Source: Runella sp. MFBS21
Lineage (GTDB): Bacteria; Bacteroidota; Bacteroidia; Cytophagales; Spirosomataceae
Assembly (NCBI RefSeq): GCF_029433105.1
Contig: NZ_JARNTW010000001.1
Location: 372,001-436,000, forward strand
DNA: 64,000 nt
Direction: 5' to 3'
Shown: positions 42,733 to 51,892 of the stretch, in pieces
Position numbering within the stretch: position 1 is the stretch's first letter
Layout: every line of letters begins with the position of its first letter
Notes under the pieces: generated by a model
What the model was told of the DNA's origin: nothing
Databases searched by the model: none
The model's input: only the letters and a program-made list of their open reading frames with translations
Made by a program: the position numbers and the translations under genes

Positions 42733-44511
42733 ATGCAATTAGAAGCAATCATTCAGGAGCATATCCAAAATGCTTTAAAGGAAATCTATAACGTTGAAGA
42801 AAACCAGATAGCTCTTCAGCCTACCAAAAAAGACTTTGAGGGTTTTTATACATTTGTAACCTTCCCTTATACCAAAAGTTTAAGAAAACCTCCTGTCGAA
42901 ATTGGGAATGCTATTGGGCAATATTTACTTGAAAAATCGGGTATTGTAAGTAGTTTTAATGTAGTGCAAGGTTTTTTGAACTTGAGTATTGCGGACGAAG
43001 CTTGGGTAAAAGCCCTCAACGAACTTGCCCTTGATGCTGATTTTGGTTTTTGGCCCGCCAATGGTAAGTCTGTAATGGTTGAATTTTCTTCCCCAAATAC
43101 CAATAAGCCGCTTCACTTAGGGCATTTAAGAAACAATTTCTTGGGAGATTCGGTATCTCGTATCCTAAAAGCCAGTGGATATGAAGTAGTAAAAGCTTGC
43201 TTGGTCAACGACCGCGGTATTCATATTTGCAAGTCGATGTTGGCTTATGCAAAACTAGGCGAAGGAGAGACGCCCCAAAGCTCAGGAATCAAAGGCGACC
43301 ATTTGATTGGAAAGTATTATGTATTGTTTGACAAAGAATATAAACGTCAGATTGAGGCTTTAGTTGCTGAGGGTATTTCCAAAGAAGAAGCTGAGAAAAA
43401 AGCACCTTGGATGATAGAAGCCCAAGAGTTGTTGCGTAAGTGGGAGCAGGGAGATTCTGAGACAGTGGCACTTTGGAAGCAGATGAACGAATGGGTATAC
43501 GCTGGTTTTAATGATACTTATCAAAAGATAGGGGTGAGTTTCGACAAAACTTACTACGAATCAAATACTTATTTGTTGGGTAAAGATGTAGTCGAAGAGG
43601 GGTTAGAGAAGGGCGTTTTCTTTCGCAAAGACGACAATTCCGTCTGGATTGATTTAACAGCAGAAGGCCTTGACCAAAAACTCGTACTAAGAGGGGATGG
43701 TACTTCGGTGTACATGACGCAGGACTTAGGCACTACTGATCTCAAATTCCAAGACTTTCACAACGATAAATCGATTTGGGTAGTGGGCAATGAACAGGAC
43801 TATCATTTTCAAGTTTTGTTTGCAATCTTGAAGCGTTTGGGGCGTACATATGCTGAGGGTTGTCATCACCTAAGCTATGGAATGGTAGACTTGCCTACTG
43901 GTAAAATGAAATCTCGTGAGGGTACGGTGGTAGATGCCGATGATTTGATTCAAGAGATGGCTTCTACCGCCGAAACTCGCACTCGTGAGTTGGGAAAAAT
44001 TGAAGATTTTAATAGCGAAGAAGCCCAACAGCTTTATCATACGCTTGCTTTAGGGGCCTTAAAATATTTCTTATTGAAAGTAGACCCAAAGAAACGGATG
44101 CTCTTTAATCCAGAAGAATCGGTTGATTTTCAAGGGCATACTGGGCCTTTTATTCAATATACTTACGTTCGGATTCGGTCGGTGATGCGCAAAGCAGACC
44201 AGCAAAATATTGAACTTGTGAAAGCTGCTTCGGTGGTTTCGTTGGCAAAAATAGAACAAGAGATAATTTTCCATTTGGCCGATTTTCCAAGCAAAGTAGC
44301 CGATGCTGCGCGTGATTATTCGCCCGCTTTGATTTCACAGTATGTCTATGAATTGGCCAAACTATACAATCACTTATGGGCCGAAGTATCGGTATTGAAT
44401 GAACCTGAGGAAGCCTTGAAGTATTTCAGAATTTTGCTCTCAAAAGCAGTAGGAGATACTATCAAAAAATCGCTCGATTTGATGGGTATTGGAGTGCCAG
44501 AACGAATGTAA
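42733..44511 (+). CDS. argS: arginyl-tRNA synthetase
   Basis: 592 aa. The N-terminal additional domain (about 1-100) is followed by the class I core with the HIGH box as HLGHLRNN (about 127), then QDLGTTDLKF, VVGNEQDYHFQVLF and the KMSKS-like GKMKSREGT. The C-terminal anticodon-binding DALR domain contains YVYELAKLYNHLW. It charges tRNA-Arg. The length fits the shorter Bacteroidota ArgS. It has its own promoter and converges on comB across a long hairpin terminator. Confidence 0.96.
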   Translation: MQLEAIIQEHIQNALKEIYNVEENQIALQPTKKDFEGFYTFVTFPYTKSLRKPPVEIGNAIGQYLLEKSGIVSSFNVVQGFLNLSIADEAWVKALNELALDADFGFWPANGKSVMVEFSSPNTNKPLHLGHLRNNFLGDSVSRILKASGYEVVKACLVNDRGIHICKSMLAYAKLGEGETPQSSGIKGDHLIGKYYVLFDKEYKRQIEALVAEGISKEEAEKKAPWMIEAQELLRKWEQGDSETVALWKQMNEWVYAGFNDTYQKIGVSFDKTYYESNTYLLGKDVVEEGLEKGVFFRKDDNSVWIDLTAEGLDQKLVLRGDGTSVYMTQDLGTTDLKFQDFHNDKSIWVVGNEQDYHFQVLFAILKRLGRTYAEGCHHLSYGMVDLPTGKMKSREGTVVDADDLIQEMASTAETRTRELGKIEDFNSEEAQQLYHTLALGALKYFLLKVDPKKRMLFNPEESVDFQGHTGPFIQYTYVRIRSVMRKADQQNIELVKAASVVSLAKIEQEIIFHLADFPSKVADAARDYSPALISQYVYELAKLYNHLWAEVSVLNEPEEALKYFRILLSKAVGDTIKKSLDLMGIGVPERM

Positions 44512-44662
44512 ACAAACATGAGTTGCCCCAGCATACAAAAAGTGCTAGATAAAAGCTCACAGTTTGTAGCTAACAAGTCTCCACAAAAAACAAATGACTT
44601 CGGAGAAGTCAAACATAAGCTGGATTGAATAGATAATCAAAGATACCTACACGATAAGCATA

Positions 44663-44725
44663 AAAAAACCTTCTGTTTATATTTGAGAGTTTGTACCTAC
44701 TCAAACACAAATCAGAAGGTTTTTT
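44663..44725. terminator. bidirectional long-hairpin terminator between argS and comB
   Basis: Outer arms AAAAAACCTTCTG (44663-44675) and CAGAAGGTTTTTT (44713-44725) are perfect. Inner arms TTTGAG/CTCAAA (44682-44687/44700-44705) extend the structure. A- and T-runs on the two sides allow use from both strands. The remaining part of 44512-44764 has no gene I can support. Confidence 0.85.
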
Positions 44726-44764
44726 GAATCCTCTAAATTCAGGATGACTCAAAAAGTACGGTTG

Positions 44765-45472
44765 TTACAAATTGACTAAGGTACTCCCTCTTAATACGGG
44801 CACTACATCATACAAGTCTTTTTGTAGACAATATGCGATGTCTTTCTGAATGCCTAGCCGTTGTAATCGACGCACATGCGAGGAGTTTGATACATAGCCA
44901 ATCAAATCATTTTGAGCTTGTTGATACGCTCTCATAGCCATCAAAGCACTGTCTTCGGCGATGATATAATCTTCTTTGAGGGCTTCGACCAAAGCACCCG
45001 CAAACAAAGTATCTTCTAAATTGACACGGCCTTTCCAGCCTGCACAAAGCACGAGTATATCGTAAGGCTGTGCTTGTAGATAATTGGCCACTGCCCCTAG
45101 ATTAAGAAAGGCACCTATGAGTACTTTTACCGCGGAGGATTTAGCTTTGGTGATAGAAAGTGTACCATTGGTAGTCGTCATAGCGATATTAGCCCCGATC
45201 AGTTGGTCGTCCATATAGCTAAAAGGGGAGTTGTCAAGGTCAAATCCTTCTACCTTCATGGCGTTACGTTCGGCAGCAGCGATGTATCCTTTTTGCTGAA
45301 GGGTGTAACATTCTTCGACTGTAGCTACAGGTGTAATACTGCCCACCCCATACGCTAATCCAGTGACCATACAAGAAGTAGCGCGAAAAATATCGGTAAC
45401 AACTACAATACTATTATCAATCTTATGAAGATGTAATAAATCAGGTGTTAAACAGACGTCAATCGATTTCAT
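44765..45472 (-). CDS. comB: probable 2-phosphosulfolactate phosphatase
   Basis: 235 aa, the ComB family length. Motifs are VVTDIFRATSCM, AAERNAMKVEGFDLDNSPF (acidic metal/phosphate site), MTTTNGTLSI, and LCAGWKGRVNLEDTLFAGAL. The enzyme removes phosphate from 2-phosphosulfolactate to give 3-sulfolactate, known from coenzyme M synthesis. Bacteroidota lack coenzyme M, so another use, for example sulfonate or sulfonolipid chemistry, is possible but is only inference. It starts ten bases after the gcvT stop on the same strand. Confidence 0.9.
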   Translation of the reverse strand: MKSIDVCLTPDLLHLHKIDNSIVVVTDIFRATSCMVTGLAYGVGSITPVATVEECYTLQQKGYIAAAERNAMKVEGFDLDNSPFSYMDDQLIGANIAMTTTNGTLSITKAKSSAVKVLIGAFLNLGAVANYLQAQPYDILVLCAGWKGRVNLEDTLFAGALVEALKEDYIIAEDSALMAMRAYQQAQNDLIGYVSNSSHVRRLQRLGIQKDIAYCLQKDLYDVVPVLRGSTLVNL

Positions 45473-45482
45473 AAGTTTGTGT

Positions 45483-46583
45483 TTATACAGTAGGCTTCAC
45501 AAAAGGGAGTTTTACTACTTGTGCTTTTAGTAGTCTATCGCGGACTTTTACGAAAATTTCACTTCCAACTTTGCTATGCGCAGTAGGAACATATCCTAGT
45601 CCTATACCTTTAGACAAAGTAGGGGATTGAGTGCCAGAAGTCACATGGCCCATGGTATTGCCTTCGGCATCACATAGTTCATAATGACTCCGAGGAATCC
45701 CCCTATCAATCATTTCAAAACCTACTAGTTTGCGTTGAAGCCCTGCTTGTTTTTGTTGGAGAAGAGCGTCGGAGTTAGTGAAGTTTTTGGTAAACTTCGT
45801 AACCCATCCTAGCCCAGCTTCGAGTGGAGAGGTGACATCGTCTATATCATTGCCATACAAGCAATAGCCCATTTCCAAGCGCAGTGTATCACGCGCTCCA
45901 AGACCAATCGGTTTTATATCAAAAGATTTGCCTGCTTCGAAGATATGATGCCATACATGAAGAGCTTGGTGCTTGGGGATGTACAACTCAAAACCTCCCG
46001 CACCCGTATAGCCTGTAGCAGAAATGATAATATCTGACAATCCTGCGAAATTCCCTTTTTGGAAAGTGTAGTATTCCATTTCCGACAGGTTGATAGGCGT
46101 TAGTTTTTGCAAAGCTTCGGCTGCTTTGGGACCTTGTACCGCAAAAAGGCAAAGGTCGTCAGAAGCATTAATCATCAGTACACCTTCGGTATTGTGTTTT
46201 TCAATCCAATTCCAATCCTTCTCTATATTGGAGGCATTGACGACCAAAAAATACTCTTCGGCGTCGATACGATACACTAATAAGTCATCTACGGCTCCTC
46301 CTTCATAGTTGGGCAAGTAGCTATACTGAATTTTGCCGTCTACCAACACCGAGGCATCATTAGCAGATACTCGCTGGATAAGGTCAAGTGCTTTGGGACC
46401 TTTTAAAATAAATTCTCCCATGTGCGAAACGTCAAAAACCCCCACTCCATTCCGAACACAGTGATGTTCTTCTAAATCAGACGAATAGCGTACGGGCATC
46501 ATAAATCCAGCAAAGGGTACCATCTTTGCCCCTAAAGTTTGATGTAAATTGTGAAGAGGAACGGTTTTGTGTTGTTCTGTCAT
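45483..46583 (-). CDS. gcvT: aminomethyltransferase (glycine cleavage T-protein)
   Basis: 366 aa, the family size. Shows [43 protein letters not shown], the folate-site [27 protein letters not shown], and [18 protein letters not shown] with the conserved Asp in VDDL. It moves the methylene from aminomethyl-lipoyl-GcvH to tetrahydrofolate. It sits with comB rather than with gcvP (12-15 kb) or gcvH. Confidence 0.97.
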   Translation of the reverse strand: MTEQHKTVPLHNLHQTLGAKMVPFAGFMMPVRYSSDLEEHHCVRNGVGVFDVSHMGEFILKGPKALDLIQRVSANDASVLVDGKIQYSYLPNYEGGAVDDLLVYRIDAEEYFLVVNASNIEKDWNWIEKHNTEGVLMINASDDLCLFAVQGPKAAEALQKLTPINLSEMEYYTFQKGNFAGLSDIIISATGYTGAGGFELYIPKHQALHVWHHIFEAGKSFDIKPIGLGARDTLRLEMGYCLYGNDIDDVTSPLEAGLGWVTKFTKNFTNSDALLQQKQAGLQRKLVGFEMIDRGIPRSHYELCDAEGNTMGHVTSGTQSPTLSKGIGLGYVPTAHSKVGSEIFVKVRDRLLKAQVVKLPFVKPTV

Positions 46584-46771
46584 GATTGGTCTATTAGAAA
46601 ATGAATGTTACAAAGATAGCAGTTCCTGCAAAGCTATTCGCCATATTGGAGGCTTGTAGAAGATTTTTGTAAGAAATCATGCTTGGGAGCTGTCTTAAAT
46701 CTTCTTTAAATCTGCATATTTACTTGAAGTTTTTATTTACTTTTGTCTTATACTCAAGCTTTTAGGGTAAA

Positions 46772-47488
46772 ATGGGTAAGAAAAAACAACCTGTCAATCA
46801 GTTTGCAATTGATTTTCGATTACAAAACCGAACTTTATTGCATCTAGGCCAAATCACGGCTCAACGCCAAGGAGAGGAGCTTTTCCAAGCTTTGTTAAAT
46901 GAAGAATGGCTACTCGAACCTGCGGGAGAGGTAGCCGATGTGTCGTCGGGGCAAGATATTATTCGTCAGCTGGGACGTAGGTTATCTTATCCTGAAACGG
47001 TGAAAGTGGCTCAATTGCACCGGCTCGAAACCGAATTTGTGGGATTCTCTGCGCTCTATCAAGACAAAGGATGGGTATTTATCAATGCTCGTGCCGATGA
47101 GCATGAGAGATACTATTACACTTCACTTCTTGTGGCTTCTTTGGGGTTATACATGGCTTATCCCAAAGTAGATGTATTATATCAAAGAGCTGAAAAGTTG
47201 ATATTTGATGCTTTGCTTCCTGAAAACGAAGTTCAGAGTTTTTTTCATCGGGGCATCACCAAAATATCCCCTTCATTGGCCATGGATATTGCAGATTTCT
47301 TCAGAGTTCCTTTTTTTGTGGTTTTGAAAAGAGCATTGACGTTGGAAGTAATTTCAGATGAACAATACCGCAATTTCATGACTGTCAAACCAGAGCGTCC
47401 TGTCAAAGCTCGTCCATTGTTTGTCTCTAAATCGGGACACATTGAAGGAGATTTTGATGATGAACAATGGATTGGAGGAGGATTCTAA
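46772..47488 (+). CDS. degenerate ImmA/IrrE (M78)-like protein without HExxH
   Basis: 238 aa. After a basic start, QLHRLETEFVGFSALYQDKGWVFINARADEHERYYYTSLLVA (read in parts) follows the order of an M78 domain: strand, INxRxxxxRxxY and helix. The expected zinc helix (H-E-x-x-H) is replaced by SLLVASLGLYMAYP. The downstream LIFDALLPENEVQSFF ... DIADFFRVPFFVVLKRALTLEVIS resembles the IrrE AxxLLMP and winged-helix-like part. A non-catalytic IrrE relative, perhaps a protein-binding regulator, is the most likely reading, with moderate certainty. TACTTTTG (46738-46745) may be its -7 element. Confidence 0.6.
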   Translation: MGKKKQPVNQFAIDFRLQNRTLLHLGQITAQRQGEELFQALLNEEWLLEPAGEVADVSSGQDIIRQLGRRLSYPETVKVAQLHRLETEFVGFSALYQDKGWVFINARADEHERYYYTSLLVASLGLYMAYPKVDVLYQRAEKLIFDALLPENEVQSFFHRGITKISPSLAMDIADFFRVPFFVVLKRALTLEVISDEQYRNFMTVKPERPVKARPLFVSKSGHIEGDFDDEQWIGGGF

Positions 47489-47515
47489 ACGCTACAGATT
47501 CAATTGTCTTTAAAT

Positions 47516-48427
47516 CTATTTCTTCAAATAAGGATTTGGAGGAAAGACATGTACATGAAAACCGGCCTCTTCCATTTTCTGACGGGTAGTGGGCGAAGGG
47601 AGTTTTTTGAATATCACCGCACAAAGTACGTGAGTAGGCATGAGGCTCAGTCTGGTGAGAAAATTATGAAAAGCGAGTTTACGCTTGATTTTCTGGAAAG
47701 CTACTGAAGCATCCGTAGCGGGTTCGGCTACGGTTTTGGGAGAAAAGTAATTGTTGTTTATCCCTTTAAAAGCAACTCCTGGCAGCCCAATACCATTGGC
47801 AAGTTTGTCCATTTCGCGTTCTGAAAGTTTAAATACATAATTGCCAACTTCTTCAAACGAGTAGCGGTTTTTCCAGTATCGTTGCAAAAGGGTAGTATCA
47901 AAACGGTCCAATATATTGCGCAGGGCAAGTAAAAGAGGCATTTTGGAGATAGGGTCGTGAGGCTCCACAATCACTACGGCTTCGCGGGCTACCCGAATCA
48001 TCTCATAAACAGCCAAATAAGGTCGAGGAAAATGATGGTATGCCTCTTTACAAAATACGTAATCAAAGGAATTGTCTTCAAAGCTTAATTTTTCGGCGTT
48101 TTCTACCGAATAATTTTCGATGATTCCGTGCGCTTTGGAAAGAGGCAAAAAAGTATCAGAAATATCCGTAGCCGTCACATTTAGGCCTTTTTCGTGAAAA
48201 AAATTAGCATCAAATCCATATCCATCTCCCACCGTAAGCCAGCTTTTTTTGGGTTCTAATAGAGGAGTAGCAAGTTCATTGAGTCTTTGGTGCATCCACG
48301 ACCCAATCGTTGGATTGATTTTCTGGGCTTTCCAATCAGAGATTGCTTTTTGCTGGGCGTCGGTGCCAGCGTATACTTTCTCGTACCAGTTGGCATGAGC
48401 TTCGTGACTGAGGTTTTCTGTACTCAT
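47516..48427 (-). CDS. class I SAM-dependent methyltransferase
   Basis: 303 aa. The Rossmann methyltransferase core has SWLTVGDGYGFDANFF (SAM glycine loop), VTATDIS (acidic ribose ligand), LSFEDNSFDYVFCKEAYHHF and VVIVEPHDPIS. An N-terminal helical part and about 90 C-terminal residues are unassigned. Substrate unknown. It starts 12 bases after pheS and is likely read with it. Confidence 0.9.
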   Translation of the reverse strand: MSTENLSHEAHANWYEKVYAGTDAQQKAISDWKAQKINPTIGSWMHQRLNELATPLLEPKKSWLTVGDGYGFDANFFHEKGLNVTATDISDTFLPLSKAHGIIENYSVENAEKLSFEDNSFDYVFCKEAYHHFPRPYLAVYEMIRVAREAVVIVEPHDPISKMPLLLALRNILDRFDTTLLQRYWKNRYSFEEVGNYVFKLSEREMDKLANGIGLPGVAFKGINNNYFSPKTVAEPATDASVAFQKIKRKLAFHNFLTRLSLMPTHVLCAVIFKKLPSPTTRQKMEEAGFHVHVFPPNPYLKK

Positions 48428-48439
48428 TAATAGTTGCTA

Positions 48440-49480
48440 TTAAACACCCTCAAATTGTCTTAAGAAACGTACATCATTTTCGGAATAAAGACGTAAATCA
48501 CGCACGCCATAGCGTAACTGAGCGATGCGCTCAATACCCATTCCGAAGGCAAAACCCGTATACTCTTCGGGGTCAATGCCGCAATTGGCCAGTACATTGG
48601 GGTCTACCATACCACTACCGGCGATTTCGACCCAGCCGGTACCTTTGGAAAGGCGATAGGTTTCTTCGGTATCAGTACCCAACCAAATATCGATTTCAGC
48701 ACTAGGCTCTGTAAATGGAAAAAACGAAGGACGCAGTCGGATTTTTACGTCCTTATCAAACATCTCTTTGGAAAAATGATAAAGCGTGTCTTTCAAGTCT
48801 TTGAAGCTTACGTTTTTGTCAATATAAAGGCCTTCTACTTGATGAAAAAAGCAGTGAGCCCTTGCTGAGATAGCTTCATTACGATATACTCTACCGGGCA
48901 TTATAGCCCTGATAGGTGGCTTCTGGCGTTCCATCATCCGTATTTGAACATTGGATGTGTGAGTACGCAGGAGCATGTCTTGAGTGGGGTCTTCGGCGTT
49001 TTTGGCCACAAAAAAGGTGTCCTGCATTTCGCGAGCAGGGTGATTTTCGGGAAAATTAAGCGCCGTGAAATTATACCAATCGGATTCAATCTCTGGCCCG
49101 TCGGCTACACTAAAGCCCATTCGTTCAAAGATTTCGATGATTTTGGCACGCGCTAAAGTGAGAGGGTGTATGCTGCCGAGCTGATTGGGAACAATCGGTA
49201 AAGTAAGGTCTACAGAAGGGCCGCTGCTACCACTATCGTTTGCTTCAAAATCTGCTTGAAGAGCCGAGAAACGGTCGTTAGCAAAATTTTTGAGTGTGTT
49301 TAATTCTTGCCCCACAGCGCGTCTATCTTCTTTTGGAATGTCTTTGAGACCTTCAAAAAGGGCTTCTACTACACCTTTACGACCCACAAATCGTTGGCGG
49401 TATTGTTCTAATTGCTCTTTGTTGGTGACAGCAAATTGCTCAATTTCTTGGTATATGGCTTTGACGCGTTCGGTTAGCAT
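48440..49480 (-). CDS. pheS: phenylalanyl-tRNA synthetase alpha subunit
   Basis: 346 aa. N-terminal coiled coil (about 1-85), then the class II core: motif 1 region ARAKIIEIFERMGFSVADGPEIE (in parts), motif 2 RNEAISARAHCFFHQVEGLYID with the RAHxxFHQ element, and motif 3 GFAFGMGIERIAQLRYG. It aminoacylates tRNA-Phe together with PheT, whose gene is not adjacent. Co-directional with the methyltransferase downstream. Confidence 0.97.
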   Translation of the reverse strand: MLTERVKAIYQEIEQFAVTNKEQLEQYRQRFVGRKGVVEALFEGLKDIPKEDRRAVGQELNTLKNFANDRFSALQADFEANDSGSSGPSVDLTLPIVPNQLGSIHPLTLARAKIIEIFERMGFSVADGPEIESDWYNFTALNFPENHPAREMQDTFFVAKNAEDPTQDMLLRTHTSNVQIRMMERQKPPIRAIMPGRVYRNEAISARAHCFFHQVEGLYIDKNVSFKDLKDTLYHFSKEMFDKDVKIRLRPSFFPFTEPSAEIDIWLGTDTEETYRLSKGTGWVEIAGSGMVDPNVLANCGIDPEEYTGFAFGMGIERIAQLRYGVRDLRLYSENDVRFLRQFEGV

Positions 49481-49510
49481 TGGTTTGAATTAATCGGTTT
49501 CTGTAAGAAA

Positions 49511-49548
49511 GCACTCCATTGTTGAGCTTTATACTAACAACGGAGTGC
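49511..49548 (-). terminator. intrinsic terminator after amidohydrolase gene
   Basis: Arms GCACTCCATTGTT (49511-49523) and AACAACGGAGTGC (49536-49548), with one G-U pair on the minus-strand RNA, followed there by a TTTCTT tail. It lies 48 bases past the amidohydrolase stop. Confidence 0.75.
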
Positions 49549-49595
49549 CTAGTTGTTGCTGCAAAGTTAAGAATTCTTCCTAACTTCTGGGCGTT

Positions 49596-51209
49596 CTAAT
49601 TGCTTCCAGATACTTTTCCAGTCTTAGCGGGCATTCCTGGCTGGGTGATTTCAAAGTTTTCTTGCTTTTTAGCTTCTGCTACGATTTTACGTACATCGGC
49701 CAAAAGTTTTTTAGCGTCATAAACGACTCCGTCTTTGACAGTATATTTGACTCCACCTACTCTCACAACTTCGTTTTTATCGTTGAGACGAATAGCACCT
49801 GTACCATACAAAACTTTAAGGTTTGCAAGGGGATTTTCTTCGGTGATGACAAAATCGGCTAGTTTGCCTACTTCTACCGAACCGATTTCTTTGTCCATCC
49901 CTAAAGCTTCAGCGCCTTTGAGAGTAGCAGCACGAATGACTTCCATTGGATGAAAACCCGCTTCGCGAAGAAGCTCTAACTCGCGGATGTAGGCAAAACC
50001 GTATAATTGATAAATAAAACCTGAGTCAGAGCCTGCCGTCACACGCCCTCCTCTATTTTTGTATTCATTAATAAAACTCATCCAGAGACGATAGTTTTCT
50101 TTCCAAGCTACTTCTTGCTCTGTGCCCCAATTGTGCCAGTAAGAGCCGTGAGAAATGCGACTTGGGCCATAAAAACGCCACAGCGAAGGCAGGGTGTATT
50201 CGTCGTGCCATTCGGCACGGCGAGCGAGCATTAGTTCGCGGTTGGCTTCATAAATATTGAAAGTGGGGTCAATCGTAAAATCAAGTTTTATCATGTCGTT
50301 CATTACCTGATTCCATTTGTCTGAATAAGGCTTGGCCGCTTGTTTCCATAGTTTCCCAGCTTCCTCAAATCGATTTTGCTCGTTGTTGTAATTATAGTCG
50401 GTAGGGTAGTTTTGGAGAGTCTTGTCATCAAACAGCGCTTCAGGAAGTCCATACCAGTGTTCCATACTCGTCAATCCTGCTTGGGCGGTGGCGAGGGCAT
50501 TCATACGGCCTACTTCTGTTTGGGCATGGTGAGCGGCTGAGCCTAGACCCAGTTTTTTGTTTTCTTCCAGAGCGGCTTTGAATACATTAGGTTCGGCGCC
50601 AAAAAATTTGATTCCGTCGGCTCCTTTTTGGGCGTTTTGTCGTACCCATTCGCGGGCTTGTTCAGGAGTGCTAATAAAGTCTTTCGCTCCTTGTCCAAAT
50701 ACTGTATAGGCTTTGATGCGTGGCGCTGTGATAAGATTTTTAGCACTTTTTTCTTTTTGGTCAAGTACCCAATCCAATCCATTACCACAGGCTGGGTCGC
50801 GTACAGTAGTGACTCCATGTGCCATCCAGAGTTTAAATACGTATTCGGCATTTGCTCCTTGCTGTACTCCGCCAATGTGACCGTGCATATCTACAAAACC
50901 AGGCATAAGATACATGCCTTGGCAATTGAGCTCTTTGTCGCCGGCATTGGCCTTGATGCCATTTTTAGGATCGGCAGGGACGCCCGGATAACCTGCTTGA
51001 CGAATCTGTACGATGCGATTTTTTTCGACTAAAATATCCATTGGCCCGATTGGGGGGGAGCCAGTACTATTGATGATAGTGACGCCTCTAATGATGAGCC
51101 GATTGTGCGGGCCATCGCCTTCTGCACGATTTGGGGCTTTTTGAATTTGGGCTAATAAATAAAGAGATGGTAGTAAAAAAAGAGATAGAAAAAGTAACGA
51201 TTTTTTCAT
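49596..51209 (-). CDS. secreted amidohydrolase family protein
   Basis: 537 aa. Signal peptide 1-20 (LFLLPSLYLLAQ). Amidohydrolase fold with the small beta domain at both ends (RGVTIINSTG ... VVRVGGVKYTVKDGVVYD) and a TIM barrel. First metal box MPGFVDMHGHIGG (HxH), then HGVTTVRDP, SAAHHAQTEVG, MEHWYG, AGSDSGF (metal Asp) and GSVEVGKLADFVI. This set matches imidazolonepropionase-like/prolidase-like secreted amidohydrolases. Probably periplasmic hydrolysis of cyclic amides or dipeptides; the exact substrate is unknown. Confidence 0.92.
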   Translation of the reverse strand: MKKSLLFLSLFLLPSLYLLAQIQKAPNRAEGDGPHNRLIIRGVTIINSTGSPPIGPMDILVEKNRIVQIRQAGYPGVPADPKNGIKANAGDKELNCQGMYLMPGFVDMHGHIGGVQQGANAEYVFKLWMAHGVTTVRDPACGNGLDWVLDQKEKSAKNLITAPRIKAYTVFGQGAKDFISTPEQAREWVRQNAQKGADGIKFFGAEPNVFKAALEENKKLGLGSAAHHAQTEVGRMNALATAQAGLTSMEHWYGLPEALFDDKTLQNYPTDYNYNNEQNRFEEAGKLWKQAAKPYSDKWNQVMNDMIKLDFTIDPTFNIYEANRELMLARRAEWHDEYTLPSLWRFYGPSRISHGSYWHNWGTEQEVAWKENYRLWMSFINEYKNRGGRVTAGSDSGFIYQLYGFAYIRELELLREAGFHPMEVIRAATLKGAEALGMDKEIGSVEVGKLADFVITEENPLANLKVLYGTGAIRLNDKNEVVRVGGVKYTVKDGVVYDAKKLLADVRKIVAEAKKQENFEITQPGMPAKTGKVSGSN

Positions 51210-51280
51210 ACGGAGCTAGGTGTTTGATGATGAGAGGTAATCCTATCTCAAATTTAAGGAAGATTAGATATATTTTTCAC

Positions 51281-51317
51281 AAAAAAGGCGAATACATTAT
51301 ACGTATTCGCCTTTTTT
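51281..51317. terminator. strong terminator after hibernation factor gene
   Basis: AAAAAAGGCGAATAC-ATTATAC-GTATTCGCCTTTTTT: a 15-bp perfect stem. It lies 15 bases past the hibernation-factor stop (minus strand); the A- and T-runs make it usable in both directions. Confidence 0.9.
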
Positions 51318-51331
51318 AGTGGTAGTTTGTT

Positions 51332-51706
51332 TTAGATTTCGTCAATTTCAATCTCTTCTTCTACCTCGCCATTATTTGTGACGCCTCTTATTGTTTGATT
51401 TTCTACGCCTTGGCGTTTTGCTTTGTATTTTTTGAGTTGGATTTTCAATGCTTCTACTGCCGAGTCGGTAGCTTCTTCAAATGAAGTAGCGTTTTCTTTT
51501 ACAAACAACTCTGCGTTTGGCACATTGATTTTTACTTCTAAAATTTTATTCTTGATTTTACTACTTTCACTTTTGTCTAATCGAAGAAAGACTTCTCCAC
51601 TGGTTATTCGGTCATAAAATGTTTCGAGTTTTTCGAGTTTTTTCTGAATGAATGCGAGCAGTTTTGGATCTGCGTCGAAGTGGATTGCGTGCATTTGCAG
51701 TCTCAT
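51332..51706 (-). CDS. hpf: ribosome hibernation-promoting factor, short form (RaiA/HPF)
   Basis: 124 aa, the single-domain short HPF/YfiA type. The fold is shown by MHAIHFDADPKLLAFIQKKLEKLETFYDRI, broken here by family helices, then FLRLDKSES, EVKINVPNAELFVKENATSFEEATDSAVEALKIQLKKYK (in parts). A long acidic tail EVEEEIEIDE replaces the dimerisation domain of long HPF. It binds the 30S subunit in stationary phase. Confidence 0.93.
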   Translation of the reverse strand: MRLQMHAIHFDADPKLLAFIQKKLEKLETFYDRITSGEVFLRLDKSESSKIKNKILEVKINVPNAELFVKENATSFEEATDSAVEALKIQLKKYKAKRQGVENQTIRGVTNNGEVEEEIEIDEI

Positions 51707-51766
51707 AATTACGCACAGTTTTAGTTAAACATTGATTTGCAATCGTATTTGTGACATCAAAAAGGG

Positions 51767-51799
51767 AAAAATAGCGGCCTGTCAAACCCAGACCGCTAT
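51767..51799 (-). terminator. intrinsic terminator after kduI
   Basis: On the minus strand ATAGCGGTCTG ... CAGGCCGCTAT (11-bp stem with one G-U) followed by TTTTT, about 94 bases past the kduI stop. Confidence 0.75.
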
Positions 51800-51892
51800 C
51801 TCATCATGTGAAGTTTACCTTCAACGATTGTAAGTCTAAACTGTGTCTTTTTTTTTGAAAAATCAAGAATTATTGTCAGTTTTTTTGAAAAA

